Part shown: positions 6,810 to 9,424 of the stretch, piece after piece | How positions within the stretch are numbered: the first letter of the stretch is position 1 | How the letters are laid out: the number at the start of each line of letters is the position of its first letter | Origin: Spirochaetaceae bacterium | GTDB lineage: Bacteria > Spirochaetota > Spirochaetia > Treponematales > Breznakiellaceae | NCBI GenBank assembly: GCA_031288215.1 | Contig: JAITRV010000132.1 | Coordinates: 1-9,424, forward strand | DNA: 9,424 nucleotides | Reading direction: 5' to 3' | Made by a program: the position numbers and the translations under genes | Notes under the pieces: generated by a model | Seen by the model: only the letters and a program-made list of their open reading frames with translations | What the model was told of the DNA's origin: nothing | Databases searched by the model: none

Positions 6810-7666
6810 CCGGTTCTTCCCCGACGAATGATCAAACGCTCGGCAAATTTTCCAAAGAAGTGATACCCGGAACCGGCCTCGCCGATCACATCCAGAAGCT
6901 CGTCAGGCTTGGTAACCATGACGCCGCCCATACAGGATACGCCGTGAGAAAAGAACGAATCAGGCAGCATACTCGCCGTGGGTCCGGCAACGAAGATCCC
7001 GGCATCTTTTCGCGCCAGGGCCAGCAGCCCAAGCAGGGTCCCGTTGAGAATGGTTGCGCCGGTGATCACCAGAATATCCGCTTGGGGAACGACCTCCGGC
7101 GCCCGCTCAGGCGGCAGGTAGAAAGGCATTTCCCGCGGCTTGAGGGTCGAAACGTCCTGTTCAAGCACCCTGAACTCAGCGCCGGCGGCGAGGAGCTTTT
7201 TCAGCAGGGGGACCAGCGCGCCCACGACGACGGTTTTTTGCCCTGGTTTAAGGTCAATCACGTCAAAGGCGTCGACCCCGGTTTCAAGGCTATAAGAGCC
7301 GCGCTCGATGCCGGATTTCCAACAGGAAGCGCTGAGGGCATTGAGGGCCGCGATGGCAAGGGTCCTCCGCAGGATATTTTCATGGAACAGATCTTCCAGG
7401 CAGGCGCGCGCCGGCCTATCCCGCAGACTGCCGGAGAGCGGCATCGCCTTTGCTTCACTCGGACAACACACCGCCTGGGGTATGTCTTTGACGGGCGTGA
7501 AACAAAGCCCCCCTGATCCGTCGCTGAGCTTTACGCCGGTAAAAAACAGCCCCAGCACGGCCCGTTCGAGCGTTAGGGCATCCAGGGCATCGCCGAGAAA
7601 CCCCTCAATCCGCGCCGCCGTCTCGCGCAAAAGGATGTTGTCCATATCATACACCCGCGCCTTCAT
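6806..7666 (-). CDS. DUF4213/DUF364 putative heavy-metal chelation protein
   Basis: This 286-residue soluble protein has the two-domain plan of the family: an N-terminal DUF4213 region (about 12-115, including GLFFTGVKLSDGSGGLCFTP) and a C-terminal Rossmann-like DUF364 region. The latter shows VIDLKPGQKTVVVGA (about 137-151), ADILVITGATILNGTL, and the characteristic AGPTASMLPDSFFSHGVSCM segment. Structures of relatives led to the suggestion of a metal-chelating role, but I know of no proven reaction. The gene lies between the MoeA-like gene and the permease. It overlaps the former by 20 bases with the ATG at 7666 and the latter by four, so it very likely acts on what the transporter brings in. 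An alternative ATG at 7645, one base after the MoeA-like stop (TGATATG), would remove seven residues. Neither start has a convincing Shine-Dalgarno: a GGAAG about 11 bases before 7666 is the better of the two. Confidence 0.82.
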   Translation of the reverse strand: MKARVYDMDNILLRETAARIEGFLGDALDALTLERAVLGLFFTGVKLSDGSGGLCFTPVKDIPQAVCCPSEAKAMPLSGSLRDRPARACLEDLFHENILRRTLAIAALNALSASCWKSGIERGSYSLETGVDAFDVIDLKPGQKTVVVGALVPLLKKLLAAGAEFRVLEQDVSTLKPREMPFYLPPERAPEVVPQADILVITGATILNGTLLGLLALARKDAGIFVAGPTASMLPDSFFSHGVSCMGGVMVTKPDELLDVIGEAGSGYHFFGKFAERLIIRRGRTG

Positions 7667-8876
7667 CGCGGGGGATATCTTCCGGCGCGCACAACAGTTC
7701 CGCCTGAACCCGGTCTCCCTCCCGATAAGAAACCCCGGAGCCGCGATAACACATCGCGTGTGAGCAGGCGATCATCTCGGCCCTGGTCCTGCCGCCGCCG
7801 AATGCCGAATATGCCCGGTAGCCGTCCTTGGTCAGGGTAACATGGAGCCGTTCACAAAAATCAAAGGGACGCGCCGGATATTCGCCGGTCAAAACAACCT
7901 CGATCATATGGGGCATGGCAAAAGGCCGGCCAAGAAGCGCCCGGACAGCATCGCGCAGATAAAGTTCCGCGGCAAGCTGCGCTCCAAAAGGCGGACCGGG
8001 GATACCAAACACCGGTTTTCCGCGCACCATCGCCAGGCTCGTATGCTTGCCGGGGCCGTGTCCCAACTCGTGAACGATGATATGGCCCATCTTTTCAAGG
8101 ACATCCATCGTGTAATCTTCGCTGCCTTTGGAAGAACCGGCGATGATTATCGCCATGTCCGCCTGCGTTACGGCTTCTTCAAGGGCTTTCGATATGGCGT
8201 CAAAATCATCGGTTACGATAGGCTTGAGCAGCGGAATCGCTCCCCACCGGGCTAAAAAGGCCGCCAACATATGGCTGTTTGAATCAACCGCTTTCCCCGG
8301 CGGCAGCTTGCCGGTAACCGGTACCAACTCGTGTCCGGTGGGCAGGATCGAGACGGTGGGTTTCGACCGTACCGGTACCTCCTGAACGCCCCCTGACGCA
8401 AAAAGGCCGATATGCGCCGGCGTGATTTTAGTCCCCGCCGGGATGAGCGTTTCACCACGCCGCATCTGTTCGCCCGGTTTTACCACCCCCGCGCCTCTTT
8501 GGGCGGGCGTCTTTCGTATGATCAGCTTACCCTCGGCGTCAAAATCAATGCCTTCAACCGGGATAACCGTATCATACCCTTCGGGAATCATCACGCCGGT
8601 ATTACAGAACACAAATTCCCGTCCTTCTATCCATCCGCCGGTATCGGGATTTCCTTTTTCAAAGTCCGAATAGCGTACCCCAATGCTGTCCATGCTGCTC
8701 GCGGGACGATTGGGAAGCTCGTTCCGCGAAAAAACATCCTCCGCGCATATCCGGTCTATGCTTTCCGTAAAAGGTACTTGTTCCGTTTTTTCCAGGGGTT
8801 TTATGTGCGTTCCGATCAGCGCGGTCATTTCATGGCGGCGAGGCATCGATTCAGGTTCACGGTATTTTCGGTACAT
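7647..8876 (-). CDS. Divergent MoeA-like protein (molybdopterin molybdenumtransferase family)
   Basis: From the ATG at 8876 the protein has 409 residues, normal for MoeA, which inserts molybdenum into adenylylated molybdopterin in the cytoplasm. MoeA landmarks appear in order: PASSMDSIGVR (58-68, normally PASxMDGYAVR), NTGVMIPEGYDTVIPVE (about 92-108), PAGTKITPAHIGLFASGG (146-163), TGHEL (180-184, normally TGDEL), the MoCF-type segment GSSKGSEDYT (247-256), GIPGPP (291-296, normally G-PGNP), and a C-terminal MoeA domain-IV-like region ending EGDRVQAELL. The altered MDGYA, TGDEL and PGNP motifs suggest a specialised paralogue, not the main insertase. An HELGH pentapeptide (269-273) is also present. 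It is the first gene of the metal-transport operon. A TTG at 8903 would extend the ORF by nine residues, but GAGGAG at 8883-8888 lies six bases before the ATG at 8876, so that is the start. Confidence 0.85.
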   Translation of the reverse strand: MYRKYREPESMPRRHEMTALIGTHIKPLEKTEQVPFTESIDRICAEDVFSRNELPNRPASSMDSIGVRYSDFEKGNPDTGGWIEGREFVFCNTGVMIPEGYDTVIPVEGIDFDAEGKLIIRKTPAQRGAGVVKPGEQMRRGETLIPAGTKITPAHIGLFASGGVQEVPVRSKPTVSILPTGHELVPVTGKLPPGKAVDSNSHMLAAFLARWGAIPLLKPIVTDDFDAISKALEEAVTQADMAIIIAGSSKGSEDYTMDVLEKMGHIIVHELGHGPGKHTSLAMVRGKPVFGIPGPPFGAQLAAELYLRDAVRALLGRPFAMPHMIEVVLTGEYPARPFDFCERLHVTLTKDGYRAYSAFGGGRTRAEMIACSHAMCYRGSGVSYREGDRVQAELLCAPEDIPRDEGAGV

Positions 8877-8882
8877 GAAACA

Positions 8883-8888
8883 CTCCTC
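8883..8888 (-). promoter_or_regulatory. Shine-Dalgarno that sets the MoeA-like start at 8876
   Basis: On the minus strand GAGGAG lies six bases before the ATG at 8876. The upstream TTG at 8903 has no such site, and using it would translate through this ribosome-binding sequence. Confidence 0.75.
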
Positions 8889-8912
8889 ATGAAAATTCAG
8901 CAAGCGAATATT

Positions 8913-8941
8913 ATGGTAACATCATTCGATTGCGTTGTCAA
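8913..8941 (-). promoter_or_regulatory. Predicted sigma70-type promoter of the metal-transport operon
   Basis: On the minus strand a perfect TTGACA (8941-8936) is followed after 17 bases by TACCAT (8918-8913), which matches four of six -10 bases. Transcription would begin near 8906, giving a leader of about 30 bases before the ATG at 8876. That is too short for a Moco or cobalamin riboswitch. I see no convincing ModE, Fur or NikR palindrome. An AT-rich TAATAT at 8915-8910 would need a 22-base spacer and is less likely as the -10. Confidence 0.55.
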
Positions 8942-9112
8942 GCCGCCGTTGCGCCACACAGGGTTCCTGCATTTACTCAAAAAAATCAAGGTACCAAGAC
9001 GATTATCTCATAAAAAAGCATGAAAAAAAGTAAATGCGGGAGCCCTGACGGTTATCGGGGATGGATGCTGTAGCCGGCGGTTGCGGGTTTTTTATCTTTC
9101 GGGTATGCTGAG

Positions 9113-9119
9113 AAAGGAG
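9113..9119 (+). promoter_or_regulatory. prfA: Shine-Dalgarno that sets the prfA GTG start
   Basis: AAAGGAG at 9113-9119 stands six bases before the GTG at 9126. The ATG at 9124 is in another frame and is followed at once by TGA, so it cannot be the start. Confidence 0.8.
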
Positions 9120-9125
9120 TGTAAT

Positions 9126-9424
9126 GTGAACGAACGGCTTGACTCGTTATTACAACGGTACAAAGAGCTGTCCCTTTTGATAGAGGACCCCGAACTGGTG
9201 AGGGATCAGCGGAAATACCGGGATACCATGCGGGAATATTCCCAGCTCGGCGAAATAGCCACCGCCCGGGGGAAGATCGAGGATTTCTCCCGCCAGTTGG
9301 AGGAGACCCGGGCCCTGATCCAGAGCGAGGAGGATCAGGAGATGCGGGAACTGGCCCGGGAAGAGGGGCGGGAACTGGAACAGCAGATCAGGGACGCCGA
9401 GGACCGGCTGAAATTCCTCCTCAT
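9126..9424 (+). CDS. prfA: Peptide chain release factor 1 (RF1), 5' part only
   Basis: RF1 reads UAA and UAG stop codons in the ribosomal A site and releases the finished peptide. The first 99 complete codons are visible and run off the right edge in frame. The sequence fits the N-terminal helical domain of RF1: RYKELSLLIEDPELVRDQRK (11-30), then a helical stretch with YSQLGEIATARGKIEDF, then EMRELAREEGRELEQQI and a terminal RLKFLL, which in RF1 is followed by the 'P.DP.D.k' region. The GGQ and PxT motifs lie beyond the window. An RF1 rather than RF2 assignment rests on the short N-terminus and this helix pattern. The GTG start has a strong AAAGGAG six bases upstream. It is on the same strand as the SurA-like and DUF115 genes but separated from them by the minus-strand operon, so it needs its own promoter. 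Confidence 0.9.
   Translation, partial: MNERLDSLLQRYKELSLLIEDPELVRDQRKYRDTMREYSQLGEIATARGKIEDFSRQLEETRALIQSEEDQEMRELAREEGRELEQQIRDAEDRLKFLL

Larger units (their letters stand above)
8877..9125. other. Intergenic region between the divergent MoeA-like and prfA genes
   Basis: This 249-base gap holds the leader and promoter of the minus-strand operon on its left side. To the right of 8970 it contains an A-rich stretch (8979-9034) with no clear plus-strand promoter. Upstream of prfA, CCCTGA (9043-9048) and TCGGGG (9055-9060) can form a six-base stem with a six-base loop. It has no following T-run, so it is not an intrinsic terminator. A TTGCGG/TATGCT pair (9081-9109) has good spacing but would start transcription inside the prfA ribosome-binding site. 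No ORF or RNA gene was recognised. Confidence 0.6.

Noticed and set aside
6860..7516. Plus-strand 218-codon frame opposite the DUF364 gene
   Set aside because: Its composition is unlike a folded protein, no family motif is visible, and it is antisense to a clear DUF4213/DUF364 gene.
8877..8912. A Moco, cobalamin or other riboswitch upstream of the MoeA-like gene
   Set aside because: The predicted leader is only about 30 bases long, too short for these structures, and no conserved box was seen.
9081..9109. TTGCGG, 17 bases, TATGCT as a prfA promoter
   Set aside because: Transcription would start near 9116, inside the AAAGGAG ribosome-binding site, which would destroy it. The -35 match is also poor.

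Overview
The window looks like chromosomal DNA of a spirochaete, most likely a Treponema of the gut or termite-gut type. This is inferred from the protein families present (an Rpn/PD-(D/E)XK-type protein tail, a membrane-anchored SurA-like protein, a DUF115 protein just before a release factor gene) and from the protein style. No rRNA or tRNA confirms it.

Layout. Positions 1-567 (+) hold the 3' end of an Rpn-family PD-(D/E)XK nuclease/transposase-like gene that enters from the left. A short gap with a weak terminator-like hairpin and a possible promoter follows. Positions 673-2196 (+) encode an N-terminally anchored SurA/PpiD-type parvulin protein. Positions 2220-3974 (+) encode a very GC-rich DUF115 (MptE-like / motility-associated-factor type) protein. 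Next comes a block of five minus-strand genes, read from 8876 down to 3958: a divergent MoeA-like protein, a DUF4213/DUF364 putative metal-chelation protein, a FecCD-type permease, a FecE-type ATPase and a periplasmic Peripla_BP_2 binding protein. Plus-strand genes resume at 9126 with prfA (release factor 1), cut by the right edge after about 100 codons.

How the genes work together. The five minus-strand genes overlap or nearly abut and share one plausible promoter (TTGACA, 17 bp, TACCAT) upstream of the MoeA-like gene, so they are probably one operon. It contains a complete class-II-type (FecBCD/BtuCD-like) importer for a metal, oxyanion or metal complex, plus two cytoplasmic proteins that could handle the cargo. 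The MoeA homologue makes molybdate or tungstate the best guess for the cargo. The MoeA-like protein has altered core motifs, so it may not be the housekeeping molybdenum insertase. This operon is the most interesting part of the window. It sits between plus-strand housekeeping-type genes, and its last gene overlaps the 3' end of the DUF115 gene tail to tail, which would fit acquisition as a cassette.

Start corrections. Shine-Dalgarno placement moves three starts inside the longest ORFs: 673 for the SurA-like gene, 5787 for the ATPase and 8876 for the MoeA-like gene. prfA starts at a GTG (9126). No CRISPR array, tRNA, rRNA, insertion sequence or attachment site was seen.
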